Assembly (NCBI RefSeq): GCF_037042905.1
Contig: NC_087252.1
Location: forward strand, 27,766,994-27,830,993
Direction of reading: 5' to 3'
Source of the DNA: Lytechinus pictus
Taxonomy: Eukaryota; Echinodermata; Echinoidea; Temnopleuroida; Toxopneustidae
Length of the DNA: 64,000 bases
Positions within the stretch are counted from its first letter, which is position 1. Every line of letters begins with the position of its first letter. Made by a program: the position numbers and the translations under genes. Below the pieces are notes generated by a model that had not been told where the DNA came from, did not search any database, and saw only the letters and a list, made by a program, of their open reading frames with translations. Below, piece by piece: positions 45,780 through 57,294 of this stretch.

Positions 45780-48700
45780 AACGTTAGAATGCAAAATTTT
45801 CTATCATGTCAGGTCATGAAAAATCGATCTTGAAATTCATGTGATTATCATTTTATTCATTCATGAGATGATTGTAATCAGCATAATGTGGGCGTTATAT
45901 CACCATATTTAGCTATCGAAAAGGGTTGGGCAGAGCTGCTTTTGCATGTCCCCCCTTTCGTCACATGTCTCGAATAATTTACCAAGTGTTATCTCTATCA
46001 CAATACGCCACCTCACTTGCACTCATGTTCCAAGAATTATTTGACAATGATTATGTATATATATCTTGGATGTGTAGTTTTAAATCGTCTGGAGCATCCT
46101 AATTGCGATAACTGACGTAGGCATGTAGGGGTGACGAATGTAAATGAGAGGAAACACTTGGAAATGGATCAATCATTTTTTTTTCTTTATCATTATTATT
46201 TCGTAATTTACTAATTTTTTTCCAAAGATTATGATTCATATTTCTGATTAATTGATTTGGCTTCCCATCTTCAATTTTATATAGAACTATTTTAATGTTT
46301 CCATTGAGTATCTGAATATTAAAATGGCCAATTCCAATTTTTTGTGAAATTGAGTTGAATATGGGAAATTGTTCCTTATCAATGACACATCTTGTGTATA
46401 AATAATAAATCTGAAATCATCTCAGAAATGCCTTAAATTAAGGAGAAATATCTGGTATATGGGTGTAAGAAAAGCCTAAGTTCAGGACTTGGGCTTTTCT
46501 CACATTCATATCATAGAGCGCCCACTCTCATTACTTCTACTACTTACTCAGAAGTCTATGTAAGAATGACCAAAGTCCAAATGATGCTAAAAAGGACACA
46601 AGTCCATTAGACGAAAGATCCCGCCCACAAGTAACGTAAACATTAATGTTCATAAAAAATGTACACTTAAATTTGTTTTATGTTCTCTGATGTCTTTTGG
46701 TCAAATATACTTTAATTGCCCAAATTAAGAAAATTTCATTGTTTTTTCGATTTTCTCGAAATGACCTCTTTTGGGCCTTTTTCATATTCATATACTCAAT
46801 TTTTAGCGAAGGAAAATTGCTCGCTCGCTTCATTTGCTTTAACTCTCTGATATTATACCTAATCCAAAGACTATTATAGATTTGCTTTAAAACTTTTAAA
46901 AAAGAACGTCGTGAATGACTCTGAAAAAAAGCTCAAAAGTCGCGGATTTTTGGTGCGCACGGTTCACCTCAACTCTGTTAAACGTGATTTATGATGTCAG
47001 TGGTGTGGCAATAATTTCATAATAGTATCTTTCACAAGAGAATTATGCTGTATGTTTTATCTTTATGTTTTGTATTTTGTTTTGTTCTGTCTTTATCAAG
47101 TATAATTATGCTTTCCATTATTTATCTAAATTCTCAAAAACTCTTAATTCACACTTTGAGATTTAAATATGTTCATCCGTGATGATGATAACCATAATTG
47201 ATTTAAAAAAAAACAAAGGTGGATGATATGAATTTATTCTCCAGAGCATGATTGTTAACTTTTTTTTAGCATCATAATTTTTTTCTACCCTGTTCTAGTA
47301 ACAATTAGTTCAACATTTGTTTATATTTCTGCCCAATCATTTTCTGAGCGCAATATTGTCAAGGGTGCTTTATCGTTATGGAAGTATCGTTTACTTCGTT
47401 TCAGTATATCATTGTCTACGTCAATCATCTCCTCCCTTCACCCTCTCTCTCTTAGCGCTCCCACGCACTTAAACTATCACCCCCCTCCTCCATACATACT
47501 AGCTAGACCTCTTTCATTCTAACACATAATATGAACCCGGGGAGGGGTACTCGAATTATAACGTGATATCTCCATGTATGTGTCGCGCCAAAGTCGAAAA
47601 TGGGGGCTCTAGAACTAAATATTGATCTTATACGAGGGTCTCCGGATTGGCTCTTGGATCAACGATAGCTAAAAATGTAATGCTCTGGAACCTGGGCCGG
47701 AAGAATGGACCCGCGCCGATCGAGCTTGCCGCTCCGACCGGCTGAGTGTTCATTAAGGGCGCTCTCAGGAACGAGAAATCACAATTTTGATGGTATCCGG
47801 AACGGAAAAAATGGGAATTTCTCTGACTTTCTGAATTGGTGATGCTCTGGAACGGAAATTTAGGTTGAAAATGGGGGTCTCAAGCGCGGCATATACGTAT
47901 CATACATTTATACTGAGTACCCCCCCCCCCGGATATGAACATACCTGCCCGTGTTACTGTCTTTTACACGAAGGTGATCGGTAGAGCTCTCAGTATCGAC
48001 AGGAATGGGGCTATAAACCATACTATCTATAATTGGAAAAGAACATGCATCAATATGACAACTGTCTCGTTAGTGCGCGTTTTCTAAGCATGATCTTATT
48101 TATGTGATAATACATTATCTTTCACCACAAAATTGGGAATTTAAAAGCGATTTTTCGTCACACTTAAATCTATGTGACTCCCACCCAGGGCCTATCTACC
48201 AATGGGTAATAATGAGGATTTACAGGTCTGTAGGAAAACATGATAGGGCCTATGAGAGATGATATGAGATACTTCTTTTGTTTCTTATCATTCATTTACT
48301 TATCTATCAATATAGTTGTACATTTGTGTAGTAAACCTATTCCTAGGCTTATAAATGGAGAGCAAATTCATGAACGCATAATAGAATTCTTTATTTCATA
48401 TAATTCATTTCATATTTAGGACAACTTGGGGGTGATAATAATGTGCATTTAACATTATCTAGGTGTACTCTCTGAATTATATAGTATATATACATGTATG
48501 TAATAAAGTCAAATGATCTGCTGAGATTATAAGTAGGTTCAAACAAAAAAAAAAAAAAAAAAAAATCAGTGGACAATAATATTTTAACGAATTTTTGCCC
48601 ATAGGGTATATTCAAGTTGTAACAAATTCATTAGATTGCGTCAAAATATTAAATGCTTCATGAAGATGCGCGTATTAGTCAGGTTCACTATGTTCATACT

Positions 48701-48990
48701 TTACCTTTTGCCGGATTTTTTTGGAGAAATTGAAAACTATATATTTTTGTAAAGGTTGTTGTATGAGCTATTTTAAAAAACAATCTTTTCATTTGCACCG
48801 ACCCCTATATGGCCTCCATCTTGGATTTTTCAAAATGGAAGTCGTGAAAGCGTTTTTTTTTCGTCAATATCTCGGCTTCTAAAGAACCTAGAATCATAAT
48901 TTTTGCGCTTAATAGTTAACCTTTGTTGAGAAAAAAAAAGATATTTTTTTTACAAATTACCAGATTCAAAACTTACATTAAATTTCGAAT
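45780..48990. other. gene-free stretch upstream of the GTPase-like gene
   Basis: No exon is recognised. Features: an AGAAAAGCC/GGGCTTTTCT hairpin at 46469-46502, a poly-C tract at 47921-47930, and an A tract at 48545-48565. The region next to 45770 is the presumed promoter, but no TATA box can be placed with confidence. Confidence 0.4.
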
Positions 48991-48999
48991 TGCAAATGA

Positions 49000-51290
49000 T
49001 GTCACTTTTCAATAAGGTTAATGTTGCACCAAGATGTCGTATACGCTTTCATCGTGTTCTGTTTGTTCTGTTGTTCATTAACCATTTAGAGTGTTTTATG
49101 TTCATATGATCAAGTTCAAGGTCAGTTAGGGTAAATGACCTATGACCATGTCGGGGTATTGCATTTCAGCTTGGTAACTATTTTTAATGTCATCCTAACC
49201 TTAAAAAGTATATGGTGATCAGCTTGTATGAAACTTAGGTTTCATGACCAAGGTCATTTAGGATCAGTGAAAATTTACCATGTTGGGGGCATCAATATTA
49301 AAATCTTACAATGAAGGTTAAGTTTGTAAAATGTCAATATATGTTTAGAAGTAAAATACGTAAGCGAAAATGTATCATTAAACCTTGAAATGAGGTATTC
49401 AAGTACCATTGACCAACACTTTCATTTTAATTAACACGAGAGTTGATATACTAAAAATGGGTTTCGAAAACATTCCCTATGTTCATTAAGAAAACAGAAT
49501 GCAATGAATTTAACTTAAACTCTTGTATGACTATGATTTTATTAAATCTGGATTCATAACTGAATTTTGCTTTAATTTGACACATATTGATTAACAGCGA
49601 ATAATAACTCCTGCTTACTCAAGCGTATAAATATATCACAAGGAAGACACTCTTAATAGAATGTAATTGGTCTTTAAAAATTAAATCGAAAATTTTAGAG
49701 GTACATATAGAGCTTGTATTGTCTCAGCAGGTGCATTGATATCATAAAATATGATAATAATAATGATATACAACACGTATTGCAATGTTCTAAGCGCTTT
49801 AGCACGGATACCCTGATCGGACGCTCGAGCATTCAAGGAAAAAAGACCTTTGACCTTGACTGAGAAACTTGTTCTTCATTCCATATTGTTTGCAATATCA
49901 AATAACAATATAAAGCTTCAATTAGTTTTATTAAATATTTTAAAATGATCAACAAAAAATCTAACTTAAGCAAAATGATTGATATAAATTGACCGTTGAG
50001 TCTGGCCCATAACCCCATCCCCAATACCCATCTAAGTTCCAATATTTGTTAATTATTACAACCAAGTTTAAACGTAACTCAAACTTATAACGTTGGCATT
50101 ATCTTGAAAATTTGAATCTTGTATTTGGTTAAGCTCTTGTTAGTGGATATCAGTATATTGACTCACAAATGATATTTGACCTTCGCCTAGAGACCAGAAA
50201 TTTTATTCATCAGTTTGCTGGTACTTAAAGGTCAAGTCCACCCCAACAAAATGTTGATTTGAATCAATAGAGAAAAATCAGACAAGCACAATGCTGAAAA
50301 TTTCATCAAAATCGGATGTAAAATAAAAAAGTTATGACATTTCAAAGTTTCGCTTATTTTTAACAAAATGGTTATATGAACGAGCCAGTTACATCCAAAT
50401 TAGAGAGTCGATGATGTCACTCACTCACTATTTCTTTTGTTTTTTATTGTTTGAATTATACAATATTTCAATTTTTATGAATTTGACGATTAGGACCTCC
50501 TTGCCTGAACCACAAAATGTTAAAATAATGGAATTCCACGTATTTAGGGAGGAATGAAACTTCATTTCACATGACAATGACGAGAAAATCAAAATATTTT
50601 ATAATTCATATAATAAAATACAAAAGAAATAGTGAGTGAGTGATGTCATCAGTTCCCTCATTTGCATACCGACCGGGATGAGCATATAACCCTTTTGCGA
50701 AATGAAGCGAAACTTTAAAATGTCATAACTTTCTTATTTTACATCCGATTTTGATGAAATTTTCAGTGTTATGCTTGTTAAATTTTTCTCTTTTTATTCG
50801 AATCAAGTTTTTGTTGGGGTGGACTTGTCCTTTAATGGCAATTATCGTAATGGGACTGGTTCTTATCTTGAAACTTAAACATCATTCGATGTTGATGTCA
50901 TAAAGCGGTCATGGTCCACTGACCTTAAATGACTTTCAACATTGATTATCTGACCTGAAACTCAGAACAGATGATAAGTGATACTTGATTCTAATCTTTT
51001 CAAGCTTAACAATGAAATAGATTTAATACTTTTGATTTTTTACAAAAACCTATCCTTTGTTAAGTTTTGAGTGTTGATACCACAGCATTGGTCAAAGTTC
51101 TTAAACAATAAATAACCTTTAACCTTGATCATGTGATCTGAAACATTACTGATCAATTACTAATATTCCCAGGTTTTATACACCAGGTTGGTGATCAAAA
51201 TTGCAAACGTATGCTGATATTTCAAAAACTTAACCTTGGATAGGATTTGTTCGAAGTTGATACCACAACATGATCAAAGTTAATGGACCC
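49000..51290. repeat. old repeat rich in GACCTTTGACCTTGATCATG words
   Basis: Degenerate repeats of AAGGTCAnTTAGG, GACCTTGATCATGTGACCTG and ATTCCCAGGTTTTATACACC run from about 49100 to 51280, interrupted by a MITE at 50229. Similar words fill 58020-58640. No coding potential is seen. Confidence 0.5.
50229..50831. mobile_element. 603-bp TTAA-flanked MITE, TIR AGGTCAAGTCCACCCCAAC
   Basis: The left end AGGTCAAGTCCACCCCAACA is matched by TGTTGGGGTGGACTTGTCCT on the right, between TTAA at 50225-50228 and 50832-50835. Long subterminal similarity (TCAAAATCGGATGTAAAATA / TATTTTACATCCGATTTTGA, GTCACTCACTCACTATTTC / its complement) makes most of it a foldback. piggyBac/Kolobok-type target choice. Non-coding. 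Confidence 0.85.
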
Positions 51291-51419
51291 TTAGTAACGG
51301 TCCGACCACTTGACCGAATGCCCACGAGACCGAAAGTCCGGGGGACCGAAGGCCCGCGAGACCGTTTTGTTCCCCTTCATCAGGTGCCGAGTGGTTTATG
51401 GCGCCTCGCTGCAGCGGCG

Positions 51420-52075
51420 TGTGCCTGTTATGAGAGGGGGAGGGGGCAGAGCCAAATATTTCCCGGTAACTCTGTCTACAATTAGTGACATAGTTAGGAT
51501 TTCAGTTTAGGGGCGGGAGTAAGCACGGGAAGCGCGCTTCCGGGGGGGGGGGGGTGCAGGGAGTGGGAGTGTCCCCCGCGAGAAGCGTGGAAGCTCCGAC
51601 GTTCCTGTGAATCGTTCCTTGTCTGTTCCCGCTAATCTTAATACGTCCTCTGCCTGTTTTCGGAGGAGGGGGGGGGGGGTGTGGTAGAGCCAAGATATTT
51701 CCCAGTAACTAAGTCCAGAATGATTTCATTTTAGGGGGCGGTAGTGAGCATGCGAAGTGGCGAAAAACTTAATACTGAGCGCGCGAAAGGCGCTCCCTAT
51801 AAGGGGGAATTTTCCCCCTTCCGCGCAAAGCACGGAAGCTCCGACGTTTTCTTCGAATTATCTGCTCTCGCTCCTCTTACATTCTCTGCCTGTTATTGGG
51901 GGGGGGGGGGGGTGGTTAATAATTCCCGGTAACTAAATTTAGAATCAGTGGCGTTGCTAGAATTTCATTTAAGGGGGCGGTGGTGAGCACGCGAATCGTG
52001 CGAAATACTTACTGCGCGCACGAAACGGCTCTCTAGGGGGGTGCAGGGAGGGGGTGTTTCCGCTACCGTTGCCTA
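51420..52075. repeat. ~225-bp tandem repeat, about three units
   Basis: Units share CAGAGCCAAATATTTCCCGG, TTAGGGGGCGGTAGTGAGCA, CGCGAAnCGTGCGAAATACT, CACGGAAGCTCCGACGTT and CTCTGCCTGTT plus poly-G. A single related piece sits in the transposase intron (about 17365-17460). Small frames across them are repeats of each other and are not genes. Confidence 0.7.
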
Positions 52076-52451
52076 ATTTCACTGACACTACTTAATCATT
52101 ATTTCTATTTATTTAACATTTATTTTTATGCATTTTTGTGCATTTAATGTTTAACAAGAAAACTGGAAATATTATGGAAATACATACACCTTGAACATTA
52201 AACCTTCATTATGGGCAATCCTATAGTAGCATTTTTTTTCTCAGTTAAACTGAAAAATAAGAAGAACAAGAAGGTGAAAGTTTTAAAGAAAAGAACGTAC
52301 ATTAATTCATCACTCAAATAGAAGCGCGCCGCGGCGCCAGTCAAATTAATTGGCGCCTACTATTTTCAACAACGGTTGCGATAAAATAATCGATGCTTAC
52401 TGTGTGCCTTATTAGTCTAAGGACTTATGAATTATGATAATAATAAATACG

Positions 52452-52985
52452 GTATATTTAGCCAGGGTAGCCACTTCCGTTCCGAAAACTTTTCTCCCAG
52501 CGGGCCCTGCTATTATTAATACCTGGCTAAGCTAGGCTACCTATTCGGTGCACACAGCTTTTTGACGAATAACTTCTTGCCGGTACCCATTCATTTACCT
52601 CACCTGTGTCGAGTGTAGCACACTCTGGATAAATTCCTTGCTGAAGAAAATTACGCCATGGCTGGGATTTTAGCACTAGCGTACTTATGGGGGGCAGGGG
52701 GGCAGACTGCCCCCCCCCCCCCTGACGAGTCACAACCCATAACCCATGCAAGGGACTATACCTGCCCCCCCCCCCCTGAAGACCTTTTTTTTTGCTTGTC
52801 AATTTTTTTTCTGTCGCGAAATGTCCTTTATATGCGGTTGAAGACCTTTTTTTTAGGGGGGGGCAATTTTTTTTTCGGACGCAATTTGCTCCCCCCTTTG
52901 GAAAATCCAAGGTACGCTACTGGATTTTAGCCCACGATCCTCTGTTTTAAAGTCAGGAGACTAATCCACTGGGCCACGACGCTCC
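52452..52985 (-). repeat. tRNA-derived SINE (family 1, copy 3) with nested insertion
   Basis: On the minus strand: a GGCCCAGTGGATTAGTC head, then CAGAGGATCGTGGGC, an interruption at 52675-52921, then CCCAGCCATGGCGTAATTTT and the AGTGGCTACCCTGGCTAAAT tail. The B box is split by the nested element. Confidence 0.8.
52675..52921. mobile_element. 247-bp MITE nested in the SINE, 10-bp duplication
   Basis: GGATTTTAGC occurs on both sides (52665-52674 and 52922-52931). Ends ACTAGCGTAC and GTACGCTACT are inverted. The interior has poly-C/poly-T tracts with GAAGACCTTTTTTT twice. Removing it with one GGATTTTAGC rejoins the SINE B-box region. Confidence 0.75.
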
Positions 52986-53097
52986 AATTATATGTGTCTA
53001 TTTATTCCTTAGACAATGTCCTGTGATGGGGTTATATGAGGGACCGGTAGAGAAGACCAGGTAATAATATAGACATGGTAAATAGGCCAAGTGTCAA

Positions 53098-53816
53098 CAC
53101 TCCATATAAGATATCTTTTACCTCTTTAAACTTGTTTCCTTGCCCAAAAACTCCGAAGAGTTCATTGCGCCCACCCCACTCCCCCACACACCGAGTCCAT
53201 CGTGACGATATTTGCTTTACACTGAGCTGTGATTTACATGAAATGGCTAAGGCTTAATTTTCATTTTGTTAATCATTGCCAAGCTTGGGAAAAGTGTGGA
53301 GAAACAAGTATTAAATGAAAAATTAAATGTAAACCAACTTTAAATGATAAAAACTTTGTGAAAAATGCTGGAGATGTCTGATATAAACTTTTGTTCAGAT
53401 TCAGTTATGTCCTCAGATCCAGCTGGCACAAAAAGGGTAAAGGTTGTGCTTACTAAATGTTGAAATGTCAGATTTGGGCGGCAAAATTGTTACAAAATGT
53501 TTGAATGTATCCGTTTTATGTCAATTGGCTAAAAGTGCTAGGGAAATTTATGAGAAATGCTTCGCAGGGTAAGTTTGATTTCGCCCTTTCCCCTTGACAC
53601 AGCGTGAAAACAAGCATTTCTGCGCAAACAGATTTCTGCGAGCTTTACAAAAATGGCCAGTGCTCACACAAGTGTAACATTCTGTCAAAATTTTTACTTT
53701 CATTGGATAGATGAGACCCAAACCCATAATTATATGTGAAAAAATTATCCACATGTCGTATATTTGTTAATTCCCATGGCTTTTTCAAAGTGTAAACTTT
53801 TTTTTGATACGCACTG
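53098..53816. mobile_element. mariner-type MITE (copy 2), left end missing
   Basis: Closely matches 11090-11782 over its length (CTTGTTTCCTTGCCCAAAA, CGTGACGATATTTGCTTTAC, CCAGCTGGCACAAAAAGGG, ATGAGACCCAAACCCA) and ends TTTGATACGCACTG with TA at 53817-53818. Its better-preserved right end, AAGTGTAAACTTTTTTTTG, mirrors the left end of copy 1. Confidence 0.8.
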
Positions 53817-53929
53817 TATAATGATTACAATAATAATAATAGTATCGAAATCATGGTCAATGTAGAGTTGTGGATTTTTTTATATGGGAAATATGCTTCA
53901 AGTAATAATTAAATAAATAAAATAAAATG

Positions 53930-54190
53930 ACCTGATACTTTTACTCATTGAACAGTTTTAGAATGATGGTAATGATAATTACACCGAATACTGTATGCCT
54001 ACTTGTTGATCTTATTTTCAATAATTATCTCGTTATACTCTTAATCGTCTTATGTATAAGAACGAATGTACTACGTGCATGCCAGTATTTTGTATTAATT
54101 TTGTCTCCTTGATTATTCATATTTGTAATTTGTATGTTTGCATGTAAACAAAATGAATTTCCATTAAGTTGGACAATAAAAAACATTATA
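53930..54190 (+). repeat. probable LINE 3-prime end
   Basis: TTGTATGTTTGCATGTAAAC, AAATGAATTTCCATTAAGTT, then GGACAATAAAAAAC resembles the 3-prime tails of CR1/L2-type LINEs. No coding part is attached. Confidence 0.4.
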
Positions 54191-54202
54191 TATAACATTA
54201 TA

Positions 54203-54996
54203 CAGTGCGTCCACTAAAACGAAACGAATATTTATCGATTATTTATCATAACTTAATCACATATACAATAGACAAATGACCTACCATTGTAAAGCTTAGA
54301 ATCTCCTCTTTCATCTGAACGCATGGGTAAGCAAAAACAATTTGAAGAGGGGATACCAAAAAGTCATTTGGCGGGCTGTATCTGGGTTTCAAAAAGAAAA
54401 CCACATTTTTTTAGTTTAAAGTTCAATATCTGCTTTTTAATTTGATACCTCAATTACAGAAAATGGTCAAGAAATAACAAAGTTCTGGTTATTTGAAATA
54501 AGGCTTGAATTTAAATAATTTCATAAAATGAAGAGGTTCTATAGGCTAGCGTTCGAACTCACTTGACATTCCGTTTTGTTGACGATCAGCCATGCATTAA
54601 GTCTTTTGTTAACCATGCGATAGCTTCTGTGGGAAACCTGTGAAAACGCGTTTATTTAATGAAATTATGGAAATACTAGCATTGTTTCGAGGGAACATAA
54701 CTTTTTACTTCTTGACCATTTTTTTGTGATTAAGGTTTCAAATAGGAGCAAATATTGAACTATTTAGGCATGTGATTTTCTTTTTGGAATTCAGATACCC
54801 CCGCCAAATGAGTTTTTGGTATCCTTTCTTCAAATAGTTTTTGCTCGCTCATGCGTGGATGGGGAATAATCTAAGTAATATCAGATGAAAGAGGAGATTC
54901 TAAGCTTTACATTGGTAGGTCATTTGTCTATTGTATTTGTGATGAAGTTATGATAAATTATCGTAATCTCGGTTTCGTTTTTTCTGGGACGCACTG
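54203..54996. mobile_element. 794-bp mariner-type foldback MITE, TA-flanked
   Basis: CAGTGCGTCCACTAAAACGA at the left and TCGTTTTTTCTGGGACGCACTG at the right lie between TA dinucleotides (54201, 54997). Arms of roughly 350 bp pair imperfectly: AAATGACCTACCATTGTAAA with TTTACATTGGTAGGTCATTT, and ATACCAAAAAGTCATTTGGC with CCAAATGAGTTTTTGGTAT. Non-coding. Confidence 0.85.
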
Positions 54997-55390
54997 TATA
55001 GATTGCAATCAAATAATCCAAATGAATTCAGCAAGTTGGAATACTTAGCATGCGAGCATATTGCTTTGAAACGCCTTTTCCTTTTTAGAGTTGTTTGATT
55101 GCTATTCCCCTTTATTGTCTTTACTTATTTCTTTAGATTTATAGGAAGGTGTATAGTTATTTCGTACGGTGATTCTGTTTTCATGGTTGGTGAAGTATTT
55201 TGGGATCACTGGATTTAAATGTCATTTATAAGAAATGACAAGACAGCATTCCCATTGAGGGCTCTCATTTATTGTCATCTGTAACCACATTTAATTCCAT
55301 TTTGATTTAACAAAAGAATTTCAAAAAGCACATTAACATGATAAACCTATATTATACGATTAATAATATTGTGCTTGGAAACCACAAAGC

Positions 55391-55700
55391 CAGGAGGTGT
55401 CGTGGTGTAGTAGATCAGTCACTTGCCTCTTAAACCAAAGGTCGAGAGTTCGAATCCGAACCCGGTGATAATGTCCTTTGGCAAGGCTCTAATCGACGTT
55501 TGCCACACTCATTCCAGGTGTTAAATGGGCGCCATATAGGATGTGGGCGCCAATATAATTAGATTAACATTTGTGCACCGATCAATAAATGGTTGTCTGG
55601 CCAGAATGCTCCCCAGGAAGAGGGGATGGTGCACATTATGTGTGGAATTTTATTAAAAGCACGGCGTCTGAAGTGCTATAAATTCCACACATGCTAAGTA
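55391..55700 (+). repeat. tRNA-derived SINE (family 2)
   Basis: The head TCGTGGTGTAGTAGATCAG (A box) and GAGAGTTCGAATCCGAAC (B box) is followed by GATAATGTCCTTTGGCAAGG, TGTTAAATGGGCGCCATA, and a tail region AAAAGCACGGCGTCTGAAG. It is distinct from family 1, and only one copy is seen in this window. Confidence 0.75.
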
Positions 55701-55739
55701 TCCCAACTTGCTTTAATGTGTTTTAAGGAAATTTAGCGG

Positions 55740-56210
55740 ATTCGTCATAGCTAAATCTAAATTTTCGGCTCGCTCGCTTCGCTCCCTCACAAAACTAAGA
55801 ATTGCGCGGTTAGGGCTCAAATGAAGATGCAAAGTATATAATCCCGTATATTGCTCGTTTTCAAGTAATGTTACTTTCCTCCACCCCTCCCCCGATTTTC
55901 GGACACAGAATAATAACCATGGTTTTAAAGATTTTTAAAGGCATCGTCTATGAACAAAACATGGGCGCCGTTCAAGCCCCTCAGCCCCCACCTCACCCCT
56001 TACCAACACCTGGATCCTTCTAAGAATTACGGCATATTATTTTAAAGAGGTGTCAAATAATTTTTTCTAGGTTTCTTCTGATGTGGAATAAAAAGCAAAC
56101 TAGGCAAATTGCTTCGGTGAATAAAGCAAATGAATTAAAAAGCAGAAATATAGATCACTATCACTAAATGTAAACAACTGCTAACTTGCTTCAAAATGAA
56201 AATTAAATGC
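55740..56210. other. no gene seen
   Basis: A GGCTCGCTCGCTTCGCTCCC fragment at 55767 belongs to the dispersed repeat. The remainder is downstream intron of the death-domain gene. Confidence 0.4.
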
Positions 56211-56214
56211 TTAC

Positions 56215-56510
56215 CAATGTCATCAGGTGTATATGCTTCTGCCAGGTTCACTAATCCAGCTGCTACTAGTGCAATCCTCAGATTTTTCCTGTTCGTTGAA
56301 TCTGTCTGCAATTTTCCCCACGTCCTGAGCATAGCCAATGTCCCCATATAGTTCCCTCCTTGTTTATCGTTCTCATCGGTGCATCGACCAATTTCTGCTG
56401 GCCCGAATCCTAGCGCTGATCCGAGATTATCAATGTCAGATTTCTTATATAGGGATTGTGCTATTTTTTTCAAAATGGCGTCGAATTCCTGTTGTGTCTG
56501 TGAGCTCCAT
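56215..56510 (-). CDS. internal exon encoding a death domain
   Basis: Minus strand: acceptor TCATTGATACAG| (56511), 296-bp open exon, donor GACATTG|GTAAGC (56214). It enters with one base completing a codon and leaves in phase 1. The 98 residues give WSSQTQQEFDAILKKIAQSL, then DIDNLGSALGFGPAEIGRC, YMGTLAMLRTWGKLQTD, and NLRIALVAAGLVNLAEAY. The spacing of helices (LG..LGF...EI, then ..ML..W......, then L..AL..AGL..LAE) is that of the death fold as used in apoptosis and innate-immune adaptors. The domain is complete. Neighbouring exons of the same gene lie outside recognition. The phase-1 end is compatible with the GTPase P-loop exon at 44922-44686 on the same strand. There is no in-frame ATG near the acceptor, so it is not a first exon. 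Confidence 0.8.
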
Positions 56511-56519
56511 CTGTATCAA

Positions 56520-57290
56520 TGAAAAAGTCATTAGAACGCTCGAAATTAAATATGCATTTTTGATGATCACGCTGTTTGTCTTATATGGAGTGACAAGGTT
56601 ATAATAGAGACGTTGAATTTATTTGTATGCGTTAGTAAAAAAACTGAATACCATTAATATTATTTATCAATTTGTTAGGCCTACTTCAGGCGTGTATAGT
56701 GTATAAAAAAATTGTACCAGCAGCTATTCTGACTGGGACGATTTACAATTAAAAGAACAATATGATTGAAAAAAAAAACCGTTAATGATTAACAATAATT
56801 AAATACAGTATAAGAATAACGATGCACCAACAAATATACATCCGCTTTTAAACATGATATTGTCAGCAATGGCGTAAAAGGCATTGGCAGGATCAGTCTG
56901 TTCAAATGGAACATGAAAGGATGGCGGGAAAGAAGAAAAAAAGAAGAAAATCCATATTTTATTGTTCGAAATCGACATGAAATGAAATACTCCGAAAATT
57001 TGCTTTGCCCAATTGATCGTGGGCCCGGCAGCCGCTGTGCAGCGCCAGATCGACGAGGCTCTATCCCTTTAATCGTTAAACGCCACACAGAGTAGCAGCA
57101 ACTCCCATCTCTGAGGGGTTTAGGTTTGGTTCCACAGAATAATAAAAAAATGAAGAAGGCAACAAAAGGAAATGGTGAAATACAAAATGTCATTTGCCGA
57201 ATTTAATGTCGAAATCTATCACATAATTAGTATTTCACTTTCAAAATATCGGGGTTTTTTTCAAAACATTTCTACATGGAAGTCTTTTCA
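56520..57290. other. no gene seen
   Basis: Upstream intron or intergenic DNA of the death-domain exon. Overlapping small frames at 56789-57193 and 56913-57095 have no recognisable motif. A GGCCCGGCAGCCGCTGTG patch near 57022 is GC-rich. Confidence 0.4.
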
Positions 57291-57294
57291 ACCA

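Noticed and set aside
56789..57193. 134-residue open frame with hydrophobic N-terminus
   Set aside because: No recognisable domain, an opposing open frame of similar quality, and a compositional mix with a GC patch. Not supported as a gene.
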